Assembly (NCBI RefSeq): GCF_958295425.1
Contig: NC_081153.1
Span: forward strand, 3,134,419-3,198,418
Length of the DNA: 64,000 bases
Reading direction: 5' to 3'
Origin: Solea solea
Lineage: Eukaryota > Chordata > Actinopteri > Pleuronectiformes > Soleidae
Part shown: positions 11,071 to 21,849 of the stretch, one piece after another
How the letters are laid out: the number at the start of each line of letters is the position of its first letter
How positions within the stretch are numbered: position 1 is the stretch's first letter
Translations under genes and position numbers: made by a program
Notes under the pieces: model-generated
What the model was told of the DNA's origin: nothing
Databases searched by the model: none
The model's input: the letters and a program-made list of their open reading frames with translations, nothing else

Positions 11071-11152
11071 AAGAATACTGAGATTAAAGTCAGAATTCTG
11101 AGAATAAAAGTTAAAAAAATCTCAGAATTCTGACTTTAATCTCAGAATTCTT
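11071..11152. repeat. Inverted repeat (hairpin, MITE-like)
   Basis: Arms 11071-11103 and 11120-11152 are 33 bp each with a single mismatch (11077 against 11146) and a 16-nt loop. The core, GAGATTAAAGTCAGAATTCT, is perfectly matched over 25 bp. I recall AATTCTGAG/AAAGTCAGAATTC hairpins as common in fish DNA; a decayed MITE is likely. Confidence 0.85.
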
Positions 11153-11470
11153 TTTTTTATTTGCACTTAGTTTTCCATTAAAACAAAATCGTCGATGACG
11201 CCTGAACCTCAGATTTTAGGTCAACTTTGCCTGGAAATGGAGAAAAATCATGTATAATATGAAACAGTTGAAGATGTGATATAGAAGTGTGATATAACAT
11301 CACTTCACTGACTATAATCTAGTGAAGAGTGACGGGGAAAAGTTTCATCATTCATTCATATTCCTGCTTCAAAGTCTCTTCTGGAGGGAGGGGGATTCAT
11401 CCCCTCATGTTGGTATCCATAGAAACAGATTAAGGGTATTTCTCAAGAGATAAGATGAGAGATGGGAAAG
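11153..11470. other. Non-coding sequence, nothing recognised
   Basis: No feature beyond a short T-tract at 11151-11158. Confidence 0.5.
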
Positions 11471-11472
11471 TT

Positions 11473-11474
<2 letters not shown>

Positions 11475-11514
<40 letters not shown>
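11475..11514. repeat. (GT)20 microsatellite
   Basis: Twenty uninterrupted GT units, likely polymorphic. Confidence 0.95.
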
Positions 11515-11516
<2 letters not shown>

Positions 11517-11664
11517 TCAGGTAAGTAATCCATGGTTTGGCCTTTACAAAATCTATTTTGTTACCAGTGCACTTGACTGTTTCCATGGCTACCGTGCCTT
11601 ATCCAATGTGGAGGATGGGAGGTGAGAATGGGAGGATAAAGGTGGATGTATTCACCGATGAAAA

Positions 11665-11700
11665 AGAATGAATGAATGAATGAATGTATGAATGAATGAA
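11665..11700. repeat. (GAAT)n tetranucleotide repeat
   Basis: About nine GAAT/TGAA units with one GTAT interruption. Confidence 0.9.
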
Positions 11701-11927
11701 GGGATGGAACACAAAGGAAGACAGGTGGTAGAAAGTGAAAATGTGTGAAACTTTCTGCATTAACAGTAAATGTGTACGTCTCCTCAGAGTGAGCGAGTGA
11801 GTGTTTGAGCATCTGTAGGACTGCATACAAACACCTGACGCACGAGTGTCACATGAAGTGCTTGTGCACATCCTGTCAGGAGCATTTCACTCACTGCATG
11901 GTGACACACGTTGCTAAGCACTGACAG

Positions 11928-12179
11928 ACTCCAGAGATACGGGATGACCGTGTGAGGAGCGAGGAGCGAGGAGCGGAGTACTGGAGGAAGGAGAAGTGGT
12001 TGGAGAGGGAGATAGTGACCGAGCCGCTGCCACAGACGTCTTACTTGACAGAGCTTCATCGGATTGATTTTGCCCTCGAACATCACATGAGCAGGGATTA
12101 TAAACCAAGACCCACTCAACCATATCCAGCTCCAGCTCCATCTGAAATTGACTGGATAAGAGAGCCACATTTATATTAA
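11928..12179 (+). CDS. Possible terminal coding exon, unrecognised
   Basis: An open run of about 84 codons between an in-frame TGA (11922-11924) and TAA (12177-12179). It is not repetitive and has protein-like composition: EYWRKEKWLEREIVTEPLPQ, then TSYLTELHRIDFALEHHM, then a proline-rich KPRPTQPYPAPAPSEIDW and WIREPHLY at the end. There is no ATG at the start; CAG at 11925-11927 or CCAG at 11931-11934 could be splice acceptors. ATTAAA occurs at 12175-12180 and 12185-12190. I do not recognise the family and found no partner exon. The opposite strand is also open here, which weakens the case. It could be chance. Confidence 0.15.
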   Translation, partial: TPEIRDDRVRSEERGAEYWRKEKWLEREIVTEPLPQTSYLTELHRIDFALEHHMSRDYKPRPTQPYPAPAPSEIDWIREPHLY

Positions 12180-12282
12180 ATAATATTAAATATTTTTGCA
12201 GAGGTGGAAAGTTAAGAATTTACTGTAATTGAGGAGGTTTTTTGTGGACTAAAAATTGTAATTTTACTTTTACTTAAGTATG

Positions 12283-13203
12283 AGGACAGACAGGTGAATG
12301 ATGAGGACAGACATGAGGAGGCCAGGTGAATGAATGATGAGGACAGGTGAGTGATAAGGAAAGACATGAGAAGGACAGGTGAATGAATGATGAGGACAGA
12401 CATGAGGACAGGTGAAGATGAGGACAGGTGAATGTTGAGGACAGGTGAATGATGAGGACAGGTGAGTGATGAGGACAGACGTGAGGAGGACAGGTGAGTG
12501 ATGAGGACAGGTGAGGGATGAGGACAGACATGAGGAGGACAGGTGAGTGATGAGGAAAGACGTGAGGAGGACAGGTGAATGAATGATGAGGACAGACGTG
12601 AGGAGGACAGGTGAATGAATGATGAGGACAGGTGAGTGATGATGAAAGACGTGAGGAGGACAGGTGAATGAATGATGAGGACAGGTGAATGATGAGGACA
12701 GGTGAATGTTGAGGACAGGTGAACGATGAGGACAGGTGAGTGATGAGGACAGGTGAATGATGAGGACAGATGTGAGGAGGACAGGTGAATGAATGATGAG
12801 GACAGACATGAGGAGGACAGGTGAATGAATGATGAGGACAAGTGAATGATGAGGACAGACGTGAGGAGGACAGGTGAGTGATGAGGAGAGCTGAATGATG
12901 AGGACAGGTGAATGATGAGGACAGACGTGAGGAGGACAGGTGAGTGATGAGGAGAGCTGAATGATGAGGACAGGTGAATGATGAGGACAGACGTGAGGAG
13001 GACAGGTGAGTGATGAGGAGAGGTGAATGATGAGGACAGGTGAATGAATGATGAGGACAGGTGAGTGAATGATGAGGACAGGTGAATGAATGGTGAGGAC
13101 AGGTGAAGGATGAGGACAGGTGAATTATGAGCACAGGTGAATGAATGATGAGGACAGGTGAATGAATGGTGAGGACAGGTGAATGAATCATGAGGACAGG
13201 TGA
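12283..13203. repeat. Minisatellite of GAGGACAGGTGAATGAT-type units
   Basis: About 920 bp of imperfect tandem units built from GATGAGGACAGGTGAATGA and GACGTGAGGAGGACAGGTGA. Unit lengths vary (roughly 16-35 bp). A higher-order 66-bp block repeats three times with near identity (GACAGACGTGAGG at 12854, 12920 and 12986). The minus strand stays open for about 300 codons (Ser/Leu/His/Pro-rich), which is an effect of the repeat. Confidence 0.95.
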
Positions 13204-13825
13204 AATGGCATTAATTAAGGTCCCAGAGTGAGTGCCATTTTTGACCTTTGACGCATTTTGACTGATATATTAAGTGTTTGCATATTTTATTTTAATTTGT
13301 AAAAGTTTGTCTTTAATTAAAAACAATTGAGATTTGTGTTCCCTTGTCCTTTTTAAAGTAGTGAGTCTAATATTCCAGTATTCTCTGTATTTTTGTACAT
13401 TTTGCATAATTTGTTTGACAGAGATTGAGTCTAGGGAGAAAACGTCAGAAAAACTCTGACTACAGATTTAGATTCATAATTCAAAGTGTCTCACATCTGA
13501 CTTTGCTGAGACTGAACCGTCCTCCGACACATGTACACACTCTCCTTCACTGTTGTTGTTTGACCTTTAGTCAAAGTTCACATTACAGGGCTGAAGTGAC
13601 CATGTTTCTTTATTGATGCGACTCGAGGCTGTGAGAGAAATGCAGTGATCTTCAAATCTGACGTTTGTCACCACAGCCTTGAAAGACTGAGTCACATCAA
13701 TAGAAAACATTCTGTTTGGAAGATACTCTATACTTTTTTTGAATGTGTCCACAATCACCTGAGTGACTTTTTTAACCTATGGCTGACAATCACAGGGAAA
13801 ACATATAGAGTTCGACTCCACCCCT
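13204..13825. other. Non-coding sequence, nothing recognised
   Basis: AT-rich, no gene or clear repeat. Confidence 0.5.
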
Positions 13826-13895
13826 GGCTGATTGTACTCAATTCCATTGTAAGTCGCTTTGGATAAAAGCTAAATGACATGTAAAGTAATAGTTA
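13826..13895 (+). repeat. L2 LINE 3'-tail fragment
   Basis: TTGTAAGTCGCTTTGGATAA followed by AAGCTAAATGACATGTAAAG is the same 3' end as the L2 at 3438-3494, lacking the GCGTCTG segment. Confidence 0.75.
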
Positions 13896-14290
13896 ACGGA
13901 AACTAACAAAATAACAAAAACTAAGTTACAAAATAAAGGATAACTAACTGAAACTGAATTGTGTGTTTATAAAATTTACTAAAACTTAGTTAAACAAAAC
14001 ATTCATTATGTTGTTAGTAGATGTGTCTCATGTATGTCTTCAGTCTGTTTGGCTGTTTGACTTTTGATTTTGGATTCAGGGATGGTTGTTTTTTTTTTTA
14101 AATGGCATATTTTGCTGGGTTTTTATGACACACACAATACTTATGACCCTTTTTGTATCTTGCACCTGGCAAATACTCGATATTACAAAAAAATAACACT
14201 AAGACTAATAAAAGCTAAACTAAAACTAAGGATTCACAAAGAAAAAAACAATAAATACTAGCAAACCTGCTGTAAAAACCAATTAAACTC
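13896..14290. repeat. AAACTAA-rich dispersed repeat
   Basis: Both ends are rich in ACTAAAACTAA-type words (AACTAACAAAATAACAAAAA at the left, AAAGCTAAACTAAAACTAAG and ACTAGCAAACCTGCTGTAAA at the right). I associate this with a common fish repeat. Its class is unknown. Confidence 0.5.
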
Positions 14291-14329
14291 ATATTACATA
14301 CAAAATGTGCACAACATGCCAACTCAACA

Positions 14330-14402
14330 CAGAAAGGCACCTGGTTGCCAATCCGGGTCTTTTTGCTGCAAGGCAACAGTGCTAACCGCTACTCCTCCGC
14401 AT
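14330..14402 (-). repeat. SINE-like repeat, head fragment
   Basis: GGTTGCCAATCCGGGTC then TTTGCTGCAAGGCAACAGTG and CTAACCGCTACTCC is the reverse complement of the tRNA-like head (GTAGCGGTTAGCACTG) of the family at 31330-31990. Confidence 0.65.
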
Positions 14403-15837
14403 AGAATTTATCATAATAATTATTGGCATCAATAGATTTGACAGTTTTTAGCGTAATAACCTTATTTTTCTGTGAAGTAAGAATCCATCATTAAAGCAGA
14501 TGTTTTGAAAGCACATCCTGATCCTGTCGCTCTAATTGATTTGTGTTTGTTATTCGTCAACGTGGAGTGAAAATAGTATCATTTCTATTTGTTTTGTAAA
14601 CGTTAATTCACTTTTTTTTCTTCTTCTCCAATTGTGCTTCAATTATGCAAAGCAGGAAAAAGCGTGTCCTCTAATGAATGATGCTCCCTGTGTTTATGCT
14701 GCTGACTCACAGAGGAGCTGGCAGCAGCGGGAAAAACAAGTCCATTAAAAGAAAGTAGTGAGCTGCCGACACAGAATCTGGGTTGAATTGGTTTATTTGG
14801 TTATCTGGATATTTAGTTTGTCTGCTAATGCTTTACAAGTGGGTGCAAAACATGTTTGTCTCCATATCTTATCTAATTAAAACAAATGAGTCTGTGTACC
14901 TGCCTCTTGCTTGATTAGAATATTAAAAAACATTGTTGTACATTGTACATCAGAGGTCCACACTCACAGAACAATATTTTTTCATCAAAATAATATAATT
15001 TGATTAGATTTATCGGCTTGTTTGGTGTTTTAATTACATATATTATTTAGTTAATTTATGATTCCATTTCATTTTGTATCATAAATTTGCTGAAATAACC
15101 ATGTGTCGTTCTATTTCATAACAAAGACTTTTACTTTGAGATTCCATGAATATCATCATGAATATTGTGTCATGATTTTAAGCTCCCACACCTACTGTAC
15201 AGTCCCAGACTAGATGCTCATTGGCCCCCAGATTGAGACGCCTGGATTATATGATTTAAAGCTACGGTTTGTTTGGAACACTTGAACTCAGGTGAGAGGG
15301 CAAATATAACATTTTAAATGCTAGAGATTAGGAAACGTGACAACAGCCACGGGCTTCACATTATTATGTTTCTTACTGTATGGTGTTTCCTGTAAACAAC
15401 ACTATTGACTGACAATAGATTATTTGATTGATTGTTTCCCCGGAACAACTGAGCCCATTGTTTAAACTGAGTAAGACAGAATAGAGATGTGCGCGGCACC
15501 TTTTGTCGTGCTGTTTGTTCTCATTGTTGTGTAGGGAATTGTAAAAGGTCAGTACTAATGCTTCTGTTCTGATCTCCGGGGCATTAGTCCACAGCATTAT
15601 ATTTGATTATTCTGCTGTCTTTTCGTGTCAATGTGACAAAAAAAACGTAACATGAGGTCACAGACCAAAACAGAAACAGTGATTAACAGATGGACGGATA
15701 ATCACAGGCAGCTGATGGCGGTTAGCGATTATAAGGAAGAACTTTCTGTGAATGATTAAAAACAGCTTCTCTCTTCTCTTAAAAATATGGCTCGCTGACA
15801 CAGAGTCTTCTACTGTAACGAGATCAAAAATATAACG
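14403..15837. other. Non-coding sequence, nothing recognised
   Basis: AT-rich DNA with no recognised gene or repeat. Confidence 0.5.
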
Positions 15838-15913
15838 AGATGTATATGTATACATGTATATGTATTCATGTATATGTATACATGTATGTATATACATGTA
15901 TATATATATATAT
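15838..15913. repeat. AT-rich ATGTATACATGTATA repeat
   Basis: Short array of ATGTATAC/ATGTAT units ending in (TA)n. Confidence 0.85.
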
Positions 15914-16102
15914 GTACACTCTGTAGACTGTACAAAATGAATCCTCTGCTTCATTGCATTGATAATCTGTACCGAGGTTGGATTTGTGTTCACGCAGCTC
16001 AGGAATGTGACCACACATGTCCTCGAACCCCCTCTGTTATGAGACCTCAGGATGGATTGTGTTCACACCTGGACTTAGTGTGATCTGCTCATTACAATAT
16101 CA
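15914..16102. other. Non-coding sequence, nothing recognised
   Basis: No feature seen. Confidence 0.4.
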
Positions 16103-16345
16103 CTTATTCTGAGGGTCATGAGGGGTGGAGCTCAAGCTGATTATAGCCGCTAATTTAAAGGCAAAAAGGCGGGGTTTGCAGTATCATGAGCAGGTCACCA
16201 GCCATTCTGTCACAGCACCGACATAAAGAGACGTTCACATTAGAGTGTCCAATTAACCCAACGCTGATCTGCATGTCTTGTTGGAGGAAGTCAGAGTTCC
16301 TGAAGAAAACTCCGGACTTAAGGTCCCAGGTGAACCAGGATTTGA
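16103..16345 (-). repeat. SINE-like repeat, old diverged copy
   Basis: In the reversed order of that family: GAGGGTCATGAGGGGTGGAG (tail side), TCTGTCACAGCACCGACATA, GTCCAATTAACCCAA, GGAGGAAGTCAGAGTTCCTG and a degenerate head around 16330. Confidence 0.5.
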
Positions 16346-16640
16346 ACGCTGAAACCACCATTCCATTCCATGCCAATTGTATTTAAAGAGAACATATTCA
16401 CTTTACTCAGAAAAAACAACATCCATCTCAAACAGTGAACCATCTCCCTGTCACATCACTCCACTTATAGGGTTGACAACATTGTTGAGCTAATGAGAGC
16501 AGCGAACAAGATGCATTCAAGGACTCTGGTAAATTTCATAACTATAAACATATATTCTTCCCTCTTTGTGTCCCAATTTCAGAGCTTGAGAAGAATCATA
16601 AAGACAAAATACAGCTTTAGTTTCAGTCAAACCAGGTAAA
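16346..16640. other. Non-coding sequence, nothing recognised
   Basis: No feature seen. Confidence 0.4.
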
Positions 16641-16998
16641 CAGATGTCATGTCATCTATTATCTTCAAGTGCTCCATGGTTCTGCTCCCGACTACTCCGT
16701 CCATCAAAGGATTGTCGTGTAGCGGTGCCAACACCTCACACAAGACGATCCAGACTCTTTTCCTGTGTCGTTCCACGCTGGTGGAAGGAGCTACCAAGAG
16801 CTACCAGATACCGGTCTATCTTCAAGAAGCTCTTCTGTCCTTAACCCCTCCCCTGCACCATCTCCTTCTGCACTTGGATCCACTTCTGCACTCTCATCCT
16901 TCCCATCTTTCTTTCCAAGACTTCTTCTACAGTATGTAGCTTATTCCTCTTTTGTAAGGATAAAAGCGTCTGCTAAATGCTTCAATGTAAATGTAAAT
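16641..16998 (+). repeat. LINE (L2-type) 3' fragment, decayed
   Basis: A frame near 16700-16840 reads SRLFSCVVPRWWKELPRATR and FKKLF, matching the end of a LINE ORF2 (compare CWNELPINIRTAESLHIFRR in the intact copy at about 3208-3264). It is followed at 16955-16990 by GGATAAAAGCGTCTGCTAAA and TGCTTCAATGTAAATG, an L2-like tail. The coding part is broken by stops. Confidence 0.75.
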
Positions 16999-18005
16999 CT
17001 TCCATTGTATGCGTCGACTCTACAGTTGTCGTCTCCGTTGTCAGACACACTGCCGAGTCTTTTGGTTGCAACAATTGCAAAAGGGGAAAAACATTAAAAA
17101 CCACTCTGTTCTGTTTTACTGCATTTTCATTAGGGATTTTTCCTTAAAATCTAACTTTTAATTGACTGAGTAAGGACACAGTGGAGTTGTCACCAGTCAC
17201 ACATCCACTTACGTGTCCTCTGCCTCTGTCTTGGAACAGTGCATTCACGTGTTTGAAAAGAGGCAGAGATGAAGCCGTGAAACATGAGACAAACAAAGCA
17301 GCAGCAGTCGCATCTCACTGGTACAAACTGTGCATGGAGTTTAAATACGAGGCCGCTGTTATTAGGTACAATGTCGACAGTAGATTGCACTTTTATTATG
17401 CATCAAACAGAAATGTTTTTTCCAGGAATTTGAATTGAGAAAATGGCGTTATGGACGACGGGATCCGAGTTGAAAGACGCTTGTTATCAAAATGCTTTCA
17501 GGATCTTTATGACTCAGAACACGATGTTCATTCTGCGACTTGCTAAATGACATAATTGAGGCAGCAGGAGCACTTACAACTGTTATACTCAGACATGTCA
17601 CTTTCCATTGTATTGAGAGTATCTCCTGCCGTTACCACAGCAACGCCACAAACTAATCCGGTTAAGTACGACGTCCACGGAGGGCCCCGGCTAATGGGGG
17701 ACAGGCTAACGCTCCTCGACTGAACTCGCGGCGGTCGTTGAGGCTGCAGGGTCAGGATGTGAAACATTCTGATTTTGGAAGTCACATCAGTGGAGAAGAG
17801 TTGTGTTTTTTGAGGCTTGGCGTCTCTTTGGTGAAGGGAATATGATGGTATGGAGACAATTAACACCTCCTTTAAGTGTGAAAAAAGAGATATATACCAT
17901 CTGGTGTTGTCAGCTCAAACGCTGGCACAGAGTCCGGGCTAATTTGGGAATTCAGTAGTGCTACAAGATTATCTTATGTTTTTTTTTTATTCAAATGCTA
18001 TACTT
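16999..18005. other. Non-coding sequence, nothing recognised
   Basis: No gene or dispersed repeat recognised; a T9 tract lies near 17980. Confidence 0.5.
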
Positions 18006-18024
18006 CATGCTGATATTATTATTA

Positions 18025-18056
<32 letters not shown>

Positions 18057-18057
18057 T
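18006..18057. repeat. (ATT)n trinucleotide repeat
   Basis: About 16 ATT/TTA triplets with one ATC interruption. Confidence 0.9.
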
Positions 18058-18629
18058 GCTCTAGTGGTGCAGCATCCACAGTCAAATACAGACTTGGATA
18101 GAAATACTGTGGATTTGCAAACATGCTCCATCACCACTCTGGTACAGTATATGACTACGATAATCACTGATCACAGAGATAATGTCTCCACTAATGGACC
18201 GGACAGATTAGCCACAGAAATCAATGGGTGTGAGCGTGCGTGTGCATGTGATGCTCTAGTATTCTTCTTCTTATTCTTATTACTGAATGTGTGTGTGATT
18301 AGGGAGGAGTCAGAGAGAATCAATTTCAAGTTCTGCGCAATAATACGACACATCCATTTACAGCTGCAGGACATGTTCACACATCACTTATTGTTACTGT
18401 ATAAGAAAAACACCCAAATCAGAAATAACACAATTCTTTGAGAAAGTATTTCTTAAACATTGGACTTTTCTCATCCCTGAGCCTCGTGCAGAGTGAGACA
18501 AAGATGACCAGACTTACTTCAGCTCGTCATCAAGCTCTGCATCAAGAGAAGCACCTAAAACCTGCAGGACAAGGGTCTCTGAGGAAACACTGCAGGTCAT
18601 TTACCGCGAGTAAGGAAAGTAAAACAAAC

Positions 18630-18768
18630 AGGGCTGCAACTAAAGATTATTTTTACAACTGACTAATCTGTAGATTATTTTCTTTATTAATCGAGTATTC
18701 TTCTGTCCATAAAATGTAGGAAAATGTTGAAAAATGCAGATCAGTGTTTACCAAACCTGGAAATCACA
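18630..18768. repeat. GGGCTGCAAC...GCAGCCC dispersed repeat, left part
   Basis: Starts GGGCTGCAACTAAAGATTAT and runs through TCCATAAAATGTAGGAAAAT to CAGTGTTTACCAAACCTGGA. Other copies lie at 23553, 33455, 48562 and 54183. Here the element is interrupted by the minisatellite that follows. The ends (GGGCTGCA.../...TGCAGCCC) suggest short terminal inverted repeats, so a MITE is likely. Confidence 0.7.
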
Positions 18769-19617
18769 TTCAGAGATTAGAAAACCTTCACATTCAGAGA
18801 TTAGAAAACGTTCACATTTAGAGATTAGAAAACGTTCACATTCAGAGATTAGAAAACATTCACATTCAGAGATTAGAAATGTTTCACATTTAGAGATTAG
18901 AAAACGTTCACATTCAGAGATTAGAAAACGTTCACATTTAGAGATTAGAAAACGTTCACATTCAGAGATTAAAAAACATTCACATTCAGAGATTAGAAAT
19001 GGTTCACATTTAGAGATTAGAAAACCTTCACATTCAGAGATTAGAAAACGTTCACATTTAGAGATTAGAAAACGTTCACATTTAGAGATTAGAAAATGTT
19101 CACATTCAGAGATTTGAAAACGTTCACATTTAGAGATTAGAAAATGTTCACATTCAGAGATTAGAAAAAGTTCACATTCAGAGATTAGAAAACGTTCACA
19201 TTTAGAGATTAGAAAACGTTCACATTCAGAGATTAGAAAACATTCACATTCAGAGATTAGAAATGTTTCACATTTAGAGATTAGAAAACGTTCACATTCA
19301 GAGATTAGAAAACGTTCACATTTAGAGATTAGAAAACGTTCACATTCAGAGATTAGAAAACGTTCACATTTAGAGATTAGAAAACGTTCACATTCAGAGA
19401 TTAGAAAACATTCACATTCAGAGATTAGAAATGGTTCACATTTAGAGATTAGAAAACCTTCACATTCAGAGATTAGAAAACGTTTACATTTAGAGATTAG
19501 AAAACGTTCACATTTAGAGATTAGAAAATGTTCACATTCAGAGATTAGAAAACGTTCACATTTAGAGATTAGAAAATGTTCACATTCACATTCAGAGATT
19601 AGAAAATGTTCATATTC
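18769..19617. repeat. 24-bp minisatellite, about 35 units
   Basis: Tandem 24-bp units with core TTCACATTYAGAGATTAGAA plus AACG, alternating between a C and a T variant at the Y position. Because the unit is 24 bp, an open frame stays open: eight-residue repeats SHSEIRKR on +, CERFLISE on -. The array lies inside a dispersed repeat and is flanked on both sides by GTGTTTACCAAACCTGGAAA (at 18747 and 19626). Confidence 0.97.
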
Positions 19618-19665
19618 ATACATCAGTGTTTACCAAACCTGGAAATGATGATGTTCTCAAATGTC
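19618..19665. repeat. GGGCTGCAAC dispersed repeat, continuation after the minisatellite
   Basis: ATCAGTGTTTACCAAACCTG then GAAATGATGATGTTCTCAAA TGTC continues the internal sequence of the family (compare 23660, 33520, 48595). The right half of the element is missing. Confidence 0.65.
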
Positions 19666-20634
19666 ATGACTCTATTCTGTCTGAGTTGTGTTGTTCTTCC
19701 CTTCGTGGCCCGAGGCTGCGTCCCTGCTGCGACACTGTCGTCATTTGAAAGCTGCAGTGCATAATTTATGGTGAACAGAAACAATGTAACCTGTTTGTTT
19801 GTGCCCTTCATCAAAGCTAATACCATGAGGACGAGAAGCGTTTATCCCATCAAACCTCAGAATGACGGCGTTTGTGGAGCAGTGGAATTCAGTTCTGAGA
19901 GATTTCATACCGTCGGTGCTGCTCGGTGTTCACAGTCATACTCCAGTGCCTCCATCTGTCTTTACGTGGAATTAATAACTTCCTGTGTGTTGTGCGGTAA
20001 CCTCACTGGATTTTATTTATATTTAAAAGTAGTTGAACAGCGTTTCAAAATGAAACATATATATAAACTGCAAAGACATTCACTCCTTACACAGAAAAAG
20101 GTACAAGATAAATCAAACACACACACACACACAGTCAGTGGTATGAGTCATGGAGCAGCACGGAGCACAAAGCTGACAGTTATGAGGGAAATGGGAGAAC
20201 ACTGAGATGTTGGGAATGAGCAGGAGGTGTAGCAATTAAAAGAATCCTAACAGAAGAGATGAAGAGTAAAGAGAGATGAATTATTAAAGCTGTGATGGCG
20301 ACTTTGTGCAGGCAGCTGTCACTCAACAACAACAACCAGTGTGACTGACTATCCTTTCACATTCATTCATTCATTCATTCACACTCATGTTGTACACACA
20401 CACAACCTTGTGTGGACGCGGCTCATCACTGCACATCTTCCTCTCCCTGAGGGACGCCTGGCTGGCAGCAGGCACTCTGAGCCGCCAGCACAGGCGTATA
20501 ATCATGACTGATGGCCTGTCACACACGGATGACAATGCACCCAGAAAAGGAGCAAACACACACCTGGGCTCTCGGTACACACACACTAACCCACTCCCTC
20601 TCCACCATATTGAGGTCAGCGCGGTCTCGGCAGA

Positions 20635-20665
<31 letters not shown>

Positions 20666-21180
20666 GAGCTGGAAAAGGTGTGCGGGTGTGAGCCACAGTT
20701 CACAGTGAGGAGACGGTTTCTTCCTGCAACTCCTCACGAAACACGTCCTATAATTGTCGGACACAGGAGGTTCCACATGTTTGAGTTGCTGTCTATAGTG
20801 ATGGATCCAAAGACCCATTTCCTGTTGGAGTGCCAACTTGGGGAGTGGCTCATTAGAGGGATTGGCTGGCACCTGTGTTGGTGTCAGTCTCTCTGGGTTA
20901 TAGTGTTGGGATGGACTTTGGTTGAGCAGTGAATGTTCATGCATTCATATCCACAGCAAGTTGAGTTTAGTTTATTTTATCAGGATCATTAGCGATTGTG
21001 GCTTTCCATACTCAATCTCATATTCCAGTGCAGTGAATTCTCACCAAGAAATTGCTCTATTAGTAATTCCTTGTAATTCTTGAGTGCCAAAATTGTACAT
21101 GTGACTTCCTCATAACCTCAAACACCACTAAATGCCACCAATTCTTACACCTTTAAGACCAACTCCACTGTCCCTCTCTC
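19666..21180. other. Non-coding sequence with microsatellites
   Basis: Contains (CA)n at 20116-20133, (CATT)n at 20359-20382 and (GT)n at 20637-20663. Long open frames exist on both strands at 20387-20944 but cross the GT repeat and show no known domain. Nothing else recognised. Confidence 0.5.
20637..20663. repeat. (GT)n microsatellite
   Basis: About 13 GT units. Confidence 0.9.
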
Positions 21181-21189
21181 TAGTTCCTC

Positions 21190-21242
21190 GTCTGTGTATA
21201 TATATGTGTATATATATATACATATATATATACATATACGTA

Positions 21243-21290
<48 letters not shown>

Positions 21291-21291
21291 C

Positions 21292-21343
<52 letters not shown>

Positions 21344-21352
21344 GTACACATA
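21190..21352. repeat. AT-rich (TA)n compound repeat
   Basis: Two long (TA)n blocks joined by TACATATACGTATATATG motifs; strongly self-complementary. Confidence 0.95.
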
Positions 21353-21432
21353 TAGACACGGTAAAAGAACGCGGGGTATGTTCATGTTTGGCTTGCATTC
21401 ATTAACATGCTCATTCGACCTGGGTGGTTGGA

Positions 21433-21453
21433 CACACACACACACACACACAC
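21433..21453. repeat. (CA)n microsatellite
   Basis: About ten CA units. Confidence 0.9.
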
Positions 21454-21849
21454 ATTGGAGCTCACGTTGATAATCAGTGGTGTGCACCAAGAGCCCACGT
21501 GCACATCGATCAGCGTGGAGTTCGATATGTGGTAAGTGCACCGCACTGATTTGTAGTTTCTCAAGTCTCGGGTTGAGAGGAGCGACAGAGCAGCGGACGA
21601 TGGGAGGTCAGGTGGTTTTTCCCTCCTGCAGGGAGGTGTTAAAGCGTTGGTTTAATGGTTTAAAATCAGGTGTAGTACATGCATTAATCTACCTAGTCTT
21701 GATACAAGTCCTGATGCCACCAATGGCTTTGACATCTACTCAAGACTACCTAGTGCTTTACCTACAGCCACTCTTCCAACCTCCATTGGATAATAACAAT
21801 TGCCAATCTGGAAACTTCTGCTAAGCAAGTGAACTTTTCTCATTTACCC
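21454..21849. other. Non-coding sequence, nothing recognised
   Basis: No feature seen. Confidence 0.4.

Noticed and set aside
12274..13191. Minus-strand frame of about 305 codons, rich in Ser, His, Leu and Pro.
   Set aside because: It is the minisatellite read in a stop-free frame; three frames on that strand are open over long stretches.
18769..19617. A CRISPR-like array of short repeats.
   Set aside because: The units are directly contiguous 24-bp repeats without unique spacers, in a vertebrate genome.
18748..19623. Long minus-strand frame of 291 codons with CERFLISE-type repeats (and the 127-codon plus-strand frame).
   Set aside because: The 24-bp unit is a multiple of three with no stop in the frame, so the frame stays open mechanically. 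Both strands are open, which points to a simple repeat, not a protein.
20387..20944. Frames of 181 codons (+) and 141 codons (-).
   Set aside because: Both cross a GT microsatellite, overlap each other, and show no domain or splice context.
21128..21541. Frames on both strands across the (TA)n block.
   Set aside because: They owe their length to the TA repeat and have no recognisable domain.
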